This document shows positions 9,136 to 17,700 of a stretch of DNA of 64,000 nt, piece after piece. Below the pieces are notes generated by a model. It did not search any database and was not told the origin of the DNA. It saw only the letters and a list, made by a program, of their open reading frames with translations. The stretch comes from Chryseobacterium sp. CH21. Lineage in GTDB: Bacteria > Bacteroidota > Bacteroidia > Flavobacteriales > Weeksellaceae. Where the stretch lies: assembly GCF_004119445.1 (NCBI RefSeq), contig NZ_QICI01000082.1, positions 62,001-126,000 on the forward strand. The letters are read 5' to 3'. Each line of letters opens with the position of its first letter. Within the stretch, counting starts at the first letter, position 1. The position numbers and the translations under genes were made by a program.

Positions 9136-9216
9136 TTAGTTTCTTTCTCTTCTTACTGTTGCGAAATATGAAGTGATTACCACTAAACCTGTTAAGATAC
9201 CGATATAAGTTACCAT
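9136..9216 (-). CDS. 26-aa single-span membrane peptide
   Basis: A minus-strand frame MVTYIGILTGLVVITSYFAT with a VRRERN tail: one transmembrane helix plus a basic, cytosolic-looking end, typical of real bacterial small proteins. A good promoter (9264-9296) points at it, and no other gene lies between that promoter and the structured RNA and terminator behind it. Length alone is weak evidence; promoter plus composition make it plausible. Function unknown. Confidence 0.5.
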   Translation of the reverse strand: MVTYIGILTGLVVITSYFATVRRERN

Positions 9217-9859
9217 TTTGTATTATTTTTAATTATTTGACTTTTTTTATCAATCTTTCAATTGCAATATTACTACTTTCAAATCATGTGCCAAAGTAAA
9301 TATTTATGATGTATGTCAGTGTATTACGGTGGTTTGTGTTCATTTGTTGGTGAAATTTTGTTTACATTAAATTAATGCATTATTGAAAATTTATTAATAC
9401 TTTTATTGTTCTCTCTGTAAAATTTTATTAAAACGGTAACCGTTTCCTGACTTCTATATTGGACTTGATAAAACAAATAATAAATAATGCTTAGCATAAT
9501 AGTGGTGTAAAGTGTATTTTGTGAACTTTAATTTTCGCCTGAAATGGATTTTTATGTTAAGAAAACTTATTTTTCATCCTGATTTTTCCCTCGGAATTTT
9601 TGTCACCTGTCACATTTCATGACATGGAGAAATATTGATTTTATGTCATGGCAGAAAATTAAGTTGATATACTGACTTGTTTTTTTACTCGTTTAAATAA
9701 TCAATGTAATTGAAAATAAGATGCTTAAAGCAATTTAAGCACCTGCATATTGTAAAATTAAATTATTGAGGATAAAAAATCGGCTTTTTCAAAAAGTATC
9801 AGAAAGGATAGGAGTATCTGGATTCTTGAGAATAATGAGATGATCATATTCACTTCCTT
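9217..9859. other. 640-base AT-rich intergenic region
   Basis: Between the 26-aa gene and the SMR exporter gene I find no convincing frame. It holds the promoter at 9264-9296. It also has a small cluster of TGTCA/TGACA words (9600-9655: TGTCACCTGTCACA, CATGACATGG, ATGTCATGGC) that could be a binding-site array or a remnant of another promoter. Nothing else stands out. Confidence 0.4.
9264..9296 (-). promoter_or_regulatory. Predicted promoter of the 26-aa peptide gene
   Basis: On the minus strand, TTTG, 19 bases, then TAATATTG. This is close to the consensus TTTG-N19-TAnnTTTG. Confidence 0.5.
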
Positions 9860-9892
9860 TTTGGAAGTACCGATGTGCTTTCGTTACTTTTG
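9860..9892 (+). promoter_or_regulatory. Predicted promoter of the SMR exporter gene
   Basis: TTTG (9860-9863), 21 bases, TACTTTTG (9885-9892), 16 bases before ATG 9909. It lies inside the longest possible frame (from 9840) and so decides for the shorter start. Confidence 0.55.
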
Positions 9893-9908
9893 TATAAAGA
9901 ATAAATTT

Positions 9909-10244
9909 ATGGGACGCAGTTACATTTTTCTTGCTTTGGCTATCCTATTTGAGATCATCGCTACCACTTTCCTCAAGAAATCTGAAGAATTCTCCAAACT
10001 ATGGCCGTCTGTAGTAACCGTTATAGGATATGCCTGTGCATTTTATTTTCTGAGTCTTACGCTTCGCCAGATTCCGGTAGGCATTACCTACGCTATCTGG
10101 TCGGGAGTAGGCATTGTCTTTATAACGATGATTGGGGTAATAGCATTCAAACAGGTTCCTGATCTGTCTGCGATTATTGGTATTGTTCTGATTGTTCTTG
10201 GAGTGATTATTATTAATGTATTTTCAAAAATGGGAACGCATTAA
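9909..10244 (+). CDS. Small multidrug resistance (SMR) family transporter
   Basis: A 111-residue four-helix inner-membrane protein of the EmrE/QacE/Gdx type, working as an antiparallel dimer that exchanges cations or guanidinium-like drugs for protons. The first helix carries the membrane glutamate (ALAILFEIIATTFLKKSE). Helix 3 has the conserved GITYAIWSGVGIV motif, and helix 4 ends at NVFSKMGTH. ATG 9909 gives the family start MGRSYIFLALA and leaves room for the promoter; the extra upstream residues from 9840 do not look like SMR. The stop overlaps the convergent glycosyltransferase stop by four bases. Confidence 0.92.
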   Translation: MGRSYIFLALAILFEIIATTFLKKSEEFSKLWPSVVTVIGYACAFYFLSLTLRQIPVGITYAIWSGVGIVFITMIGVIAFKQVPDLSAIIGIVLIVLGVIIINVFSKMGTH

Positions 10245-10897
10245 AAAATAATCTCCTCATGCTTTTGCATCTGTTTCCAATGCTGAGATCTTGTTTTGTA
10301 TAAGAAAAACTTTCCCAGTTTATATTTGAACTTTAAATAGCCGCGGAACTCAATGCCGCTAAATAATGTAAAGGGAATTGTCGGATTTTCCTCTAATGAT
10401 TCTCTTATTCCATTACTGAATACGGTAGGACCTGTAGTAGCATGTATATTATGTGGATAACGGTGGGTGTTTATATTATCCATCATCAGCTCTAATGTTT
10501 TCTTAAGAAAAGGATGATTTTTATTGAATATAAGTGCCCATTGAACGTACAGATTTTCGTGTCTTTCTACACTGATCACAGCTTCATCATTATCCTTAAT
10601 CAATTGTCTGAATGGTTTGGTAATACTACTGTCGATATCCAGATATACACCTCCTTTCTTATATAAAACAGCATATCTGAAAAAATCTGCTTTTGAAGCA
10701 CCGATTCTCAGTTTACGATACGTTTCAATATATTGGGGCGGAAATTCTTCCGTGAGAAACTTTTCTATATCCTGATCATCATAAAAATAATACTTGTATT
10801 CCGGATTCTTTCTTTTCATATTCCAGATATGATAACGCGTAATCAGAGGAAGTTTTTTAGTGATAAAAGTCTGAAATATCTGTTTAGGTACTGCCAT
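10241..10897 (-). CDS. Glycosyltransferase with DXD sugar-binding motif (Gly_transf_sug type)
   Basis: A 218-residue cytosolic transferase of the capsule/mannosyl OCH1-like type. The opening MAVPKQIFQTFITKKLP matches the family's IPKIIHQTW start. The core SKADFFRYAVLYKKGGVYLDIDSS contains the DXD motif (DID) that binds a metal-nucleotide sugar. I chose ATG 10897 because the family motif begins there. The frame stays open to a TTG at 11050, which would add 51 less convincing residues. Likely substrate: a surface polysaccharide or glycolipid; acceptor unknown. No sugar-synthesis neighbours are present. Confidence 0.8.
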   Translation of the reverse strand: MAVPKQIFQTFITKKLPLITRYHIWNMKRKNPEYKYYFYDDQDIEKFLTEEFPPQYIETYRKLRIGASKADFFRYAVLYKKGGVYLDIDSSITKPFRQLIKDNDEAVISVERHENLYVQWALIFNKNHPFLKKTLELMMDNINTHRYPHNIHATTGPTVFSNGIRESLEENPTIPFTLFSGIEFRGYLKFKYKLGKFFLYKTRSQHWKQMQKHEEIIF

Positions 10898-11138
10898 ATT
10901 CAATTTTATTCTATTCTTAGAGGAAAATCCCGAAATCATTTTCATAAACCATTCGCATAAGTGGTAATAAGATTTTTCATGAATGAGAATACTCTTAATT
11001 TGTGTTTTCTGAAGTTTTGATTGTATTTTGGATGAATGGTTAAATCCCAATAGGTAGAAATTTTAATTTTTTTTTAATATTTTCTTTCAGATCCTGATAA
11101 TGAGTTAGAAAACTTTAAAATTGAATGACCGAGTGATC

Positions 11139-12110
11139 TTATTTTATTTTTCGTCTTTCAAAAGGGTTATAGGAAATACCGACATTGAAATAAACTGAAG
11201 GTTTGTAAGTTCCTTTCCATATATAATCATTAAAGGATTCCTGCTTGTTAAATGCCCTGGAATTAATATTGGCTCTGAGCCCTGTTTTAAAAGTTCCGAT
11301 GAAATTTCCCCCAAGATTGTGCTCATAGATTGCCCCTGAATTGAGAGCAACCTGCCGGAATTCATACGTATTATTATTTCGGTACGTATAAAAAGAAGTA
11401 TTATCCATCTCCGTTCCTAAAGATAACCTTCCGTTTGCAGCAATATCTTTTCTTACCAATACTTTTTTCGGAAGCAGGATATCCAGTACCCATCCGTTAT
11501 TGAACCTGTTTTCATACGTGAAGACAGGCAGCAGAGGAATTTGGGCACTTGGGTCAATAATACCAGCCAACCCGAGACTCATTTTTGTTTTTGGAGTTGC
11601 TTTTAAAATCAATGAAGCTGTAACCAATCCTCTGATGCGTTCAAAATGCTGATCACTTCCATCTGTAGAAATACTTGCAGAATATATGGCGGTCTTTTTA
11701 AATAATCTTGAAAAATAGCTAAGGTTGATGGCTTCCGAATGATAATGGAAGTTTTCTTCACTTTCAATTCCGGGGATGACAGAATTTTCATTTCCGATGG
11801 AAGTGTAGCGGTAGCTCAGAGCTGTACTCAAAAGCCAGCTTCTGTTCTTGATAAAGTAAATATTGGCATCCGCTTTCACTTGCTGAAAACTTTTCATCTT
11901 GTTATCCGGCAGCTCCTTTCCCTGAAGTTGTGAAGAGAAAGAAGATGGGGTAACGAATGTATATTCAAGATTGAAATTTCGTGATTGCGGAATTTTATCA
12001 GCAAAAAAAGCACGTACTTTCAACGGAATGCTGTCCTTTTTCTGAGCATAAATAATGTTTTTAAAAGGGAGGATTGCCAGTGGTACAAGCATTCTTCTCA
12101 ATGTTTTCAT
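11139..12110 (-). CDS. Outer-membrane beta-barrel protein (DUF6268-like)
   Basis: A 323-residue secreted protein with a signal peptide ending IIYAQ, followed by about a dozen amphipathic strands (for example WLLSTALSYRYTSI, VYFNVGISYNPF) typical of an outer-membrane barrel. Composition and the final strands suggest the DUF6268 family of barrels common in Flavobacteriia. No plug or receptor motif is visible, so it is more likely a structural or porin-like barrel than a TonB receptor. It lies 7 bases downstream of the 142-aa gene on the same strand, probably one operon. Confidence 0.65.
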   Translation of the reverse strand: MKTLRRMLVPLAILPFKNIIYAQKKDSIPLKVRAFFADKIPQSRNFNLEYTFVTPSSFSSQLQGKELPDNKMKSFQQVKADANIYFIKNRSWLLSTALSYRYTSIGNENSVIPGIESEENFHYHSEAINLSYFSRLFKKTAIYSASISTDGSDQHFERIRGLVTASLILKATPKTKMSLGLAGIIDPSAQIPLLPVFTYENRFNNGWVLDILLPKKVLVRKDIAANGRLSLGTEMDNTSFYTYRNNNTYEFRQVALNSGAIYEHNLGGNFIGTFKTGLRANINSRAFNKQESFNDYIWKGTYKPSVYFNVGISYNPFERRKIK

Positions 12111-12117
12111 GGGCAGT

Positions 12118-12546
12118 TTATTTTAAAGATTGAATTACAGATTGGAAAAAACTGAATGTGAAAATCTTGTCATAGAAGATATCCAGACTGTTTTCAATAA
12201 TAGTATCCGTATAGCTGGAAGTATCCGCCACAAAAGTTTCTTCTACAAAAACAAACCAGAGTTCTGAAAGGCTGTATCTTCTTCTGAACTCCTCAGAAGC
12301 ATTGCTGTCAGGTACCGCGGAATGCTTAAGATCACAAAACAGAATTCCTTTTTTATCTCCGCCCTGTTCCACAATATTAATAGGATGATGCAGGTAGCTG
12401 AGAATTTTCATTTTTGGATCAAAACATTCTACGAAATGATGTAAATCTATGAGCTGTATTACTTTTTCTTCCTGTTGAGATTCTGTCATAAAAAAACATT
12501 CTAGTGATATTTCCTGAGTCAGTTCGTGAAAAGCGGTTAATTCCAT
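12118..12546 (-). CDS. Hypothetical 142-aa cytosolic protein
   Basis: An acidic soluble protein without signal or membrane segments. It has a His-rich stretch (DLHHFVECF) and a Trp/Phe-rich core (LSELWFVFVEETF). I do not recognise a domain. It is first in a two-gene unit with the downstream barrel gene (7-base gap). It is divergent from the LytS-type kinase gene, sharing a spacer of about 190 bases, so co-regulation with the two-component pair is possible but unproven. Confidence 0.6.
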   Translation of the reverse strand: MELTAFHELTQEISLECFFMTESQQEEKVIQLIDLHHFVECFDPKMKILSYLHHPINIVEQGGDKKGILFCDLKHSAVPDSNASEEFRRRYSLSELWFVFVEETFVADTSSYTDTIIENSLDIFYDKIFTFSFFQSVIQSLK

Positions 12547-12686
12547 ATGGGTTCATTTTACCGTACAAAGGAATAGAGAAAAGCAGCGCATGAATTTGTT
12601 TTTATACGAAACGGCTGGTATTTTATACAAAATCCGGGAAGCTGTTCATTGGTATAAAAAAATGCAGGTTTTGTATAATAAAATAG

Positions 12687-12714
12687 TTGTAATTTACGTT
12701 ATTGTCTATTTTTG
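12687..12714 (+). promoter_or_regulatory. Possible promoter of the kinase-regulator operon
   Basis: A good -7 element TATTTTTG (12707-12714) is preceded by TTG at 12687. The 17-base spacing is shorter than usual, so the -33 assignment is weak. Confidence 0.35.
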
Positions 12715-12738
12715 TTAACCCTTAAATGAGTCTATCAC

Positions 12739-13815
12739 ATGAAATACAGTCCGTGGAAATTTGAAGAAACCTTTGTAATGGATTTTTTGGTGGAAGCGAA
12801 GTATGGATTCCGAAGACATCTGCTGTTCCTGATTTTCTTTTTCTTCTTAATCTACAGTGCGAGGTTTTGGCATTGGTATGCAGGGATCTATCAGTATTAT
12901 GTTTTATTCTTTGTTTATACGGTCCTGATTGCCATGGTTTACATTAATATATATGTATTGGTTCCACGGTTTTTCTTTAAAACAAAATATGTTACTTATC
13001 TCGCCTTGCTTGTTCTGATGGGAATCATGGGGCTCAATTTCATTGGATATAGTTTCAGACATCTTTTTGAAGATTTTAGGACACAATATATTCCCAAAGA
13101 TAATGAGAGAGGAGGCATCTATGAAGGTGTGCTGATGTGTATTCCCATTATTCTGACCACAACAACCATAAAACTTCTGCAGAAATGGATTAGTGATAAT
13201 AAAAGGATCAATGAGCTGAGCAATCTTACGATGAGTATGGAGCTTAATGAACTGAGAAATCAGATCAATCCACATTTTCTGTTTAATATGCTGAATAATG
13301 TAAAAGCGCTCATCAGAACAGATCCTGCCAAAGCTTCGGTGGTGATTGTAAAGCTTTCCGAGTTTCTCAGATATCAGCTTTATGAAAACAGTGAAGAAAA
13401 AACGTTACTGACTTCAGAAATTGATTTTCTGTCCAACTTTTTAAATCTTGAAAAGATAAGACGTGATAATTTCTCTTTTGATATTCATACAGAGGTTGAT
13501 AAAAGAATCGTTAACAGTACTTTTATTCCACCCAATCTTTTTACCACTTTTGTAGAAAATGCTGTGAAACACAGTGTAGATCTCAGTGGAAAAGAATCTT
13601 ATGTGAAAATAGAAATCAATATCGAGAATAAACAGCTTTATTTTGTGTGCGTGAATTCAAGGAGTGTGGATTATAGTGTTTCAGATAAAAAAAGCAGCGG
13701 ACTCGGGCTGGCCAATATTACAAGAAGGCTTGAGCTTCTCTACAGTGATACATTTGATCTGAAGATAGAATCCGATGATAAAGAATATAGTGTAAATTTA
13801 AAAATTCCCGTTTGA
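12739..13815 (+). CDS. LytS/YpdA-type sensor histidine kinase
   Basis: A 358-residue membrane kinase. About four hydrophobic helices fill residues 28-115. The His_kinase (PF06580-type) domain follows, with the phospho-acceptor in LRNQINPHFLFNML (His179) and a C-terminal ATPase lid (PPNLFTTFVENAVKHS, then SSGLGLANITRRLELLY). Such kinases phosphorylate LytTR regulators. The response-regulator gene follows with a four-base ATGA overlap. There is no extracellular sensor domain, so the signal is probably sensed within the membrane. Confidence 0.9.
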   Translation: MKYSPWKFEETFVMDFLVEAKYGFRRHLLFLIFFFFLIYSARFWHWYAGIYQYYVLFFVYTVLIAMVYINIYVLVPRFFFKTKYVTYLALLVLMGIMGLNFIGYSFRHLFEDFRTQYIPKDNERGGIYEGVLMCIPIILTTTTIKLLQKWISDNKRINELSNLTMSMELNELRNQINPHFLFNMLNNVKALIRTDPAKASVVIVKLSEFLRYQLYENSEEKTLLTSEIDFLSNFLNLEKIRRDNFSFDIHTEVDKRIVNSTFIPPNLFTTFVENAVKHSVDLSGKESYVKIEINIENKQLYFVCVNSRSVDYSVSDKKSSGLGLANITRRLELLYSDTFDLKIESDDKEYSVNLKIPV

Positions 13816-14537
13816 TGAATTGTATAATAATAGATGATGAACCTTTGGCAAGATCCGAAATGAGATCGCTGATCGCTGAAATTTCAAGTATGGGTATCCT
13901 TGGGGAATTTTCCAATGCACCTTCAGCTTTAGAGTTTCTTAAAGATAATGATGTGGACCTTATTTTCCTTGATATAGAAATGCCCATGGTGACAGGTCTT
14001 GAATTTGCAGAAATGCTTCCCAAAAAATCCCTGATTATTTTTACCACTGCCTATTCTCAATATGCATTGAAAAGCTATGAACTGGAAGCTGTTGATTATC
14101 TCCTGAAACCTATAGATCCCCAAAGACTGGAGAAAGCAATCGAAAAAGCAATACTTTACACCGAACTATTGTCTAAAGATACCGTGAAAAATACGGTAGA
14201 ATCTAATACAGCAGACTTTTTATTCATCAAAGCAGAGCGAAGGTTTTATAAGATCAGCTTTTCAGATATTAAGTTTATAGAAGGGCTTAAAGACTATGTG
14301 GTGATTCACACAAAGCAGCAGAAGCTGATCACGGCAATGAATTTAAAAACCATTCATCAGAAGATATCTGGTGAAACCTTTATCAGAGTAAGTAAATCCT
14401 ACGTTGTGAATATGAACTATATAGATTCATTTGATAATCATAATATATACATTGATGACTCAGAAATTCCTCTTGGAGAAGTATACAGATCCGAGTTTTT
14501 CACAAAATTTGCCGGAGGACTCTTGAATTCAGATTAG
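13812..14537 (+). CDS. LytTR-family response regulator
   Basis: A 241-residue regulator. The receiver domain (residues 1-120) has Asp54 in LIFLDIEMP, the acidic pair IIDDE and the conserved Lys in DYLLKPID. The LytTR DNA-binding domain (about 140-240) includes DFLFIKAERRFYKI and IRVSKSYVVNM. It is the partner of the overlapping kinase gene. LytTR proteins bind direct repeats upstream of target genes; targets in this window are not evident. Confidence 0.92.
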   Translation: MMNCIIIDDEPLARSEMRSLIAEISSMGILGEFSNAPSALEFLKDNDVDLIFLDIEMPMVTGLEFAEMLPKKSLIIFTTAYSQYALKSYELEAVDYLLKPIDPQRLEKAIEKAILYTELLSKDTVKNTVESNTADFLFIKAERRFYKISFSDIKFIEGLKDYVVIHTKQQKLITAMNLKTIHQKISGETFIRVSKSYVVNMNYIDSFDNHNIYIDDSEIPLGEVYRSEFFTKFAGGLLNSD

Positions 14538-14685
14538 AATATAAGTAATAGGTAATGAGTAATGAGCAATAATAAATGCCATCCAAGCAATCAAAAAATC
14601 TGTGTCAATCTGTGCAATCAGTGGGAGAAAATATAATAATTCAATAGAAATGAGCTTTAGCCAAAACTTAGAAATAGCAGTTCAT

Positions 14686-15420
14686 TTAATAAAGTTTCTG
14701 GTCTCTTTCACAAAAGAAACTTCTCCTTTTTCCTACACCCGTCTGTTTTTTAGTAAGCTTTTGTCCACATATAGGACACATAGATTTCGTATGAACCAGC
14801 CAGTGCTTTTTCAAAACAAATTCTCTTTTCCATTTTAGAAAATCAAAACTGTAATTTCTGGCTTCAGCAATGAGTTCCTTTCTCTTTTTGGGAGGAAGAT
14901 TACCCAGTAAACTTTCAGGCTGAACGCCAATTCGGAAAAGAACTTCATTTTTAATAATATTTCCAACACCCGAAAAAATATCCTGATTCATCAATGCATC
15001 ACAGACCATCATTTTCGGATTAGATTTTAATTTCTCTTCAGCTTTTTTAGGATTCCACTGATTACTCATGATATCAGCCTCCCAGTCAATTGCAGAAAGA
15101 AATTCAAGGTCCACAGTTTTTACAGAACAGGTGTAAAAATAGATGCTTCCGGTAGAAAAGAATAAAGCTAATCGTAAACTTTTATCCGGTTTAGTCTGCT
15201 CATTAATGCTGTAAGAACCAAACATTAATAAGTGGATACGAATGGCTGCTTTTTCAAAAACAAGGTAAGTCTGCTTTCCAAAAGTCCGGATTTCCAAAAG
15301 AGTTTGACCCATGAAGACCTCTTTTTCAAATTGGGCATTTCCGGAAATTTCTGTCACTTGCTGGCCAGCAAATGGCTGCAGGTTTTCTTTCATTAATATG
15401 ATGGAGGGACCTTCAGGCAT
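14686..15420 (-). CDS. Fpg/Nei family DNA glycosylase (endonuclease VIII-like)
   Basis: A 244-residue base-excision-repair glycosylase/AP lyase. The N-terminal catalytic proline must follow the initiator Met (MPEGPSI), which fixes the start at 15420 and rules out the longer frame from 15459. The helix-two-turn-helix is DIFSGVGNIIKNEVLF, and the zinc finger begins CPICGQKL. The second half of the finger reads FFCERDQKLY, so the usual fourth Cys is replaced by Asp (C-x2-C ... C-x2-D). A Cys3Asp site is possible. It is not in an obvious operon. Confidence 0.88.
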   Translation of the reverse strand: MPEGPSIILMKENLQPFAGQQVTEISGNAQFEKEVFMGQTLLEIRTFGKQTYLVFEKAAIRIHLLMFGSYSINEQTKPDKSLRLALFFSTGSIYFYTCSVKTVDLEFLSAIDWEADIMSNQWNPKKAEEKLKSNPKMMVCDALMNQDIFSGVGNIIKNEVLFRIGVQPESLLGNLPPKKRKELIAEARNYSFDFLKWKREFVLKKHWLVHTKSMCPICGQKLTKKQTGVGKRRSFFCERDQKLY

Positions 15421-15511
15421 ACGTTTATTTTGAGATAAATGATTCAAATAATATTCCATAATTGGATAAAATCTGATGTTCTATCCCAAAATAAACCTAT
15501 TCACAATATAT

Positions 15512-16139
15512 TCAGACCAGCTTTTGCCCCACAAAACGAATCACAGAACCCGTCCCATTGTGGAATAATCCTTCATTCAGTTCAATTTCTGTTTCTTCTA
15601 ATTCAATAATGTCATAATCCGGAAAATCAGCTTTGATTTCTTCAATAGAGAATAACGATTCAATATCCTTTGGACCGCCTACTTTTTCGTTCTTTGTAAT
15701 ATATTCAAGATGGTTTTTACTGAAAGCTTCGAAAATAACAAAACCTCCTTTACGAAGATATTGATTCAGCATCTGATGAATTGATGATTTAATAGCCCCC
15801 GGAAAATGAGCATAAATAAGAGCAATCGCATCAAACTGTTCTTTCTGATAATGTAAAGTGGAAAGTTCTCCCACCTGATAATCAATAGTAGTTTGTTGTT
15901 GCTCAGCCAGCTGCAACGCTTTACTTCTTCCATTGGCACTGATATCGAAAGCAGAAACCTGCCATCCTTTGTGGCCGCAAAACAGCATTCCGACCTTCGC
16001 CTTCTGCAGGGAAAAGTATTTTTCCGGGAGTTAATTGTAATAATTGTTCTCTTAGATAATTGTTAGGTTCGGTTCCATACGCAAACTCTTCGCTGCTGTA
16101 CCTTTCGTCCCACCTGTTGAGCCATGTGTTGTCTGTCAT
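15512..16139 (-). pseudogene. SAM-dependent class I methyltransferase (TehB-like), frameshifted
   Basis: A methyltransferase of about 210 residues. The N-terminal part ([23 protein letters not shown]...) leads into motif I ([15 protein letters not shown]), and the C-terminal part continues with [19 protein letters not shown] and a Rossmann-like core ([13 protein letters not shown]). The two frames overlap near 15921-16000. Adding one base in T3 (15968-15970) and one in A4 (15979-15982) makes a single reading [20 protein letters not shown], which fits the family well. Two corrections within 15 bases in homopolymers point to sequencing error. It is related to tellurite/thiopurine methyltransferases; substrate unknown. 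Confidence 0.75.
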
Positions 16140-16334
16140 AGTTATAATTTAAAATTTGAAAGAAGAATCAAAAATATTCTTCAATTGTATTAGTTGTATC
16201 AAAAGTAGAATATTTACTCAAGTTTTCCGATCCCTAAAAAACGTTTACTATAATAGATTTTTTGAATGACAGATCTGTTTAATAAAAATCTAAATACTAT
16301 TCCGTACAATTAAAATTTGGAGTAATTTTGAAAA

Positions 16335-17693
16335 ATGATGAATTTAAACCAGATTTTCACCAATCAACGTACAGGAAACAATCCACAGACAAAGGCTTCA
16401 CGAACTGATTTTCAAAGGGATTTCGACAGAATTATCTTCTCTTCTGCCTTCAGAAGACTGCAGAATAAGACGCAGGTTTTTCCTCTTCCCGGAAGTGTTT
16501 TTGTACACAACAGACTTACGCATTCTTTGGAGGTATCATCCGTAGGAAGAAGTTTAGGAAGCATTATCGGTGAATTTATTGCTGAAGATTTTAAAAATGA
16601 ACTGACTGAAGATTCAAAGAATTTTTATCTCTATAATTTAGGAAATGTAATTGCTGCAGCGTGCTTATGTCATGATGTGGGAAATCCTGCATTTGGACAT
16701 TCTGGTGAAGATGCCATTGCCAGCTATTTTGAAAGAAATGAAAAAGATCTGAAATCAAAGTTCAATGAAAAAGAGTGGGCGGATCTGGTGAATTTTGAAG
16801 GAAATGCAAACGCCATAAGAGTACTGGCACAGCAGCAACAAGGGAAAGATGCAGGAGGTATTCAGCTGACGTTTTCTACATTGGCAAGTATTGCAAAATA
16901 CCCGTGCGAAGCGGTTGCAAAGAAAAAAGGAATCATTCACAGAAAGAAATTCGGGTTTTTCCAGAATGAAAAAGATATATTCCTGGAAATTGCCAAAGGA
17001 ACCCAGCTTATTTCTGAAAGTGAAGAACCGCACATTTTCAAAAGACACCCTTTTGTATGGCTGGTAGAAGCGGCTGACGATATCTGCTACAACATCATAG
17101 ATATGGAAGATGCCCACAGATTGGGTATTGTTTCCACTGCAGACTGTAAAAATCTGTTTTTCGAGCTGGTAAAATCTGAAACGGATGATGTTCAGAGAAT
17201 CGAGACAAAGCTTAGTTCTATTTCCAATGAAAACGAACAGATTTCTTATTTGAGAGCAAAAGTAATTAATGCATTAATCAATAAGTCAATTGCGATGTAC
17301 AAGCATAACTTTGAGACGATTCTTGAAGGAAATCTTGGCAACGGCTTACTTGATATTTATAAAAAAGAAAATAAAGCATTACAGGATATTGAAAGTTTCT
17401 CGGTAGAAAAAATTTACAATCATAAAGCTGTTGTTGAGATTGAAAATGCCGGGTATAATGTAATGTATGAATTGCTGGATCATTTTATTCCTTCCATCCT
17501 AAAGCCTGATGATCAAAGAAAATCCTATGATGTAAAAGCTTTGAAATTAATTCCAAAGCAATTTATTTACAATGACGGAACTGATTATCAGAAAGTGCTG
17601 GGAGTCATTGACTTCGTTTCAGGAATGACCGATAATTACGCTACCGATTTATATAGAAAAATTAAAGGAATAGACATCGGAATGACCGTGTAG
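16335..17693 (+). CDS. dgt: Deoxyguanosinetriphosphate triphosphohydrolase-like (dGTPase)
   Basis: A 452-residue HD-domain phosphohydrolase converting dGTP to deoxyguanosine and triphosphate. The typical start RTDFQRDFDRIIFSSAFRRLQ and NRLTHSLEVSSVGRSLG give the first metal His. CLCHDVGNPAFGHSGEDA carries the HD pair. WLVEAADDICYNIIDMEDA completes the metal site. Length and motifs match the long Bacteroidota dGTPases. Two ATGs are adjacent; 16335 or 16338 may be used. A -7-like TAATTTTG sits about 12 bases before the start. Confidence 0.93.
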   Translation: MMNLNQIFTNQRTGNNPQTKASRTDFQRDFDRIIFSSAFRRLQNKTQVFPLPGSVFVHNRLTHSLEVSSVGRSLGSIIGEFIAEDFKNELTEDSKNFYLYNLGNVIAAACLCHDVGNPAFGHSGEDAIASYFERNEKDLKSKFNEKEWADLVNFEGNANAIRVLAQQQQGKDAGGIQLTFSTLASIAKYPCEAVAKKKGIIHRKKFGFFQNEKDIFLEIAKGTQLISESEEPHIFKRHPFVWLVEAADDICYNIIDMEDAHRLGIVSTADCKNLFFELVKSETDDVQRIETKLSSISNENEQISYLRAKVINALINKSIAMYKHNFETILEGNLGNGLLDIYKKENKALQDIESFSVEKIYNHKAVVEIENAGYNVMYELLDHFIPSILKPDDQRKSYDVKALKLIPKQFIYNDGTDYQKVLGVIDFVSGMTDNYATDLYRKIKGIDIGMTV

Positions 17694-17700
17694 ATTCTAT

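Noticed and set aside
9840-9908. Longer start for the SMR transporter
   Set aside because: The added residues do not match SMR proteins, and the best promoter lies within this part.
14602-14838. 78-codon plus-strand frame
   Set aside because: Mostly antisense to the DNA glycosylase, whose motifs are clear.
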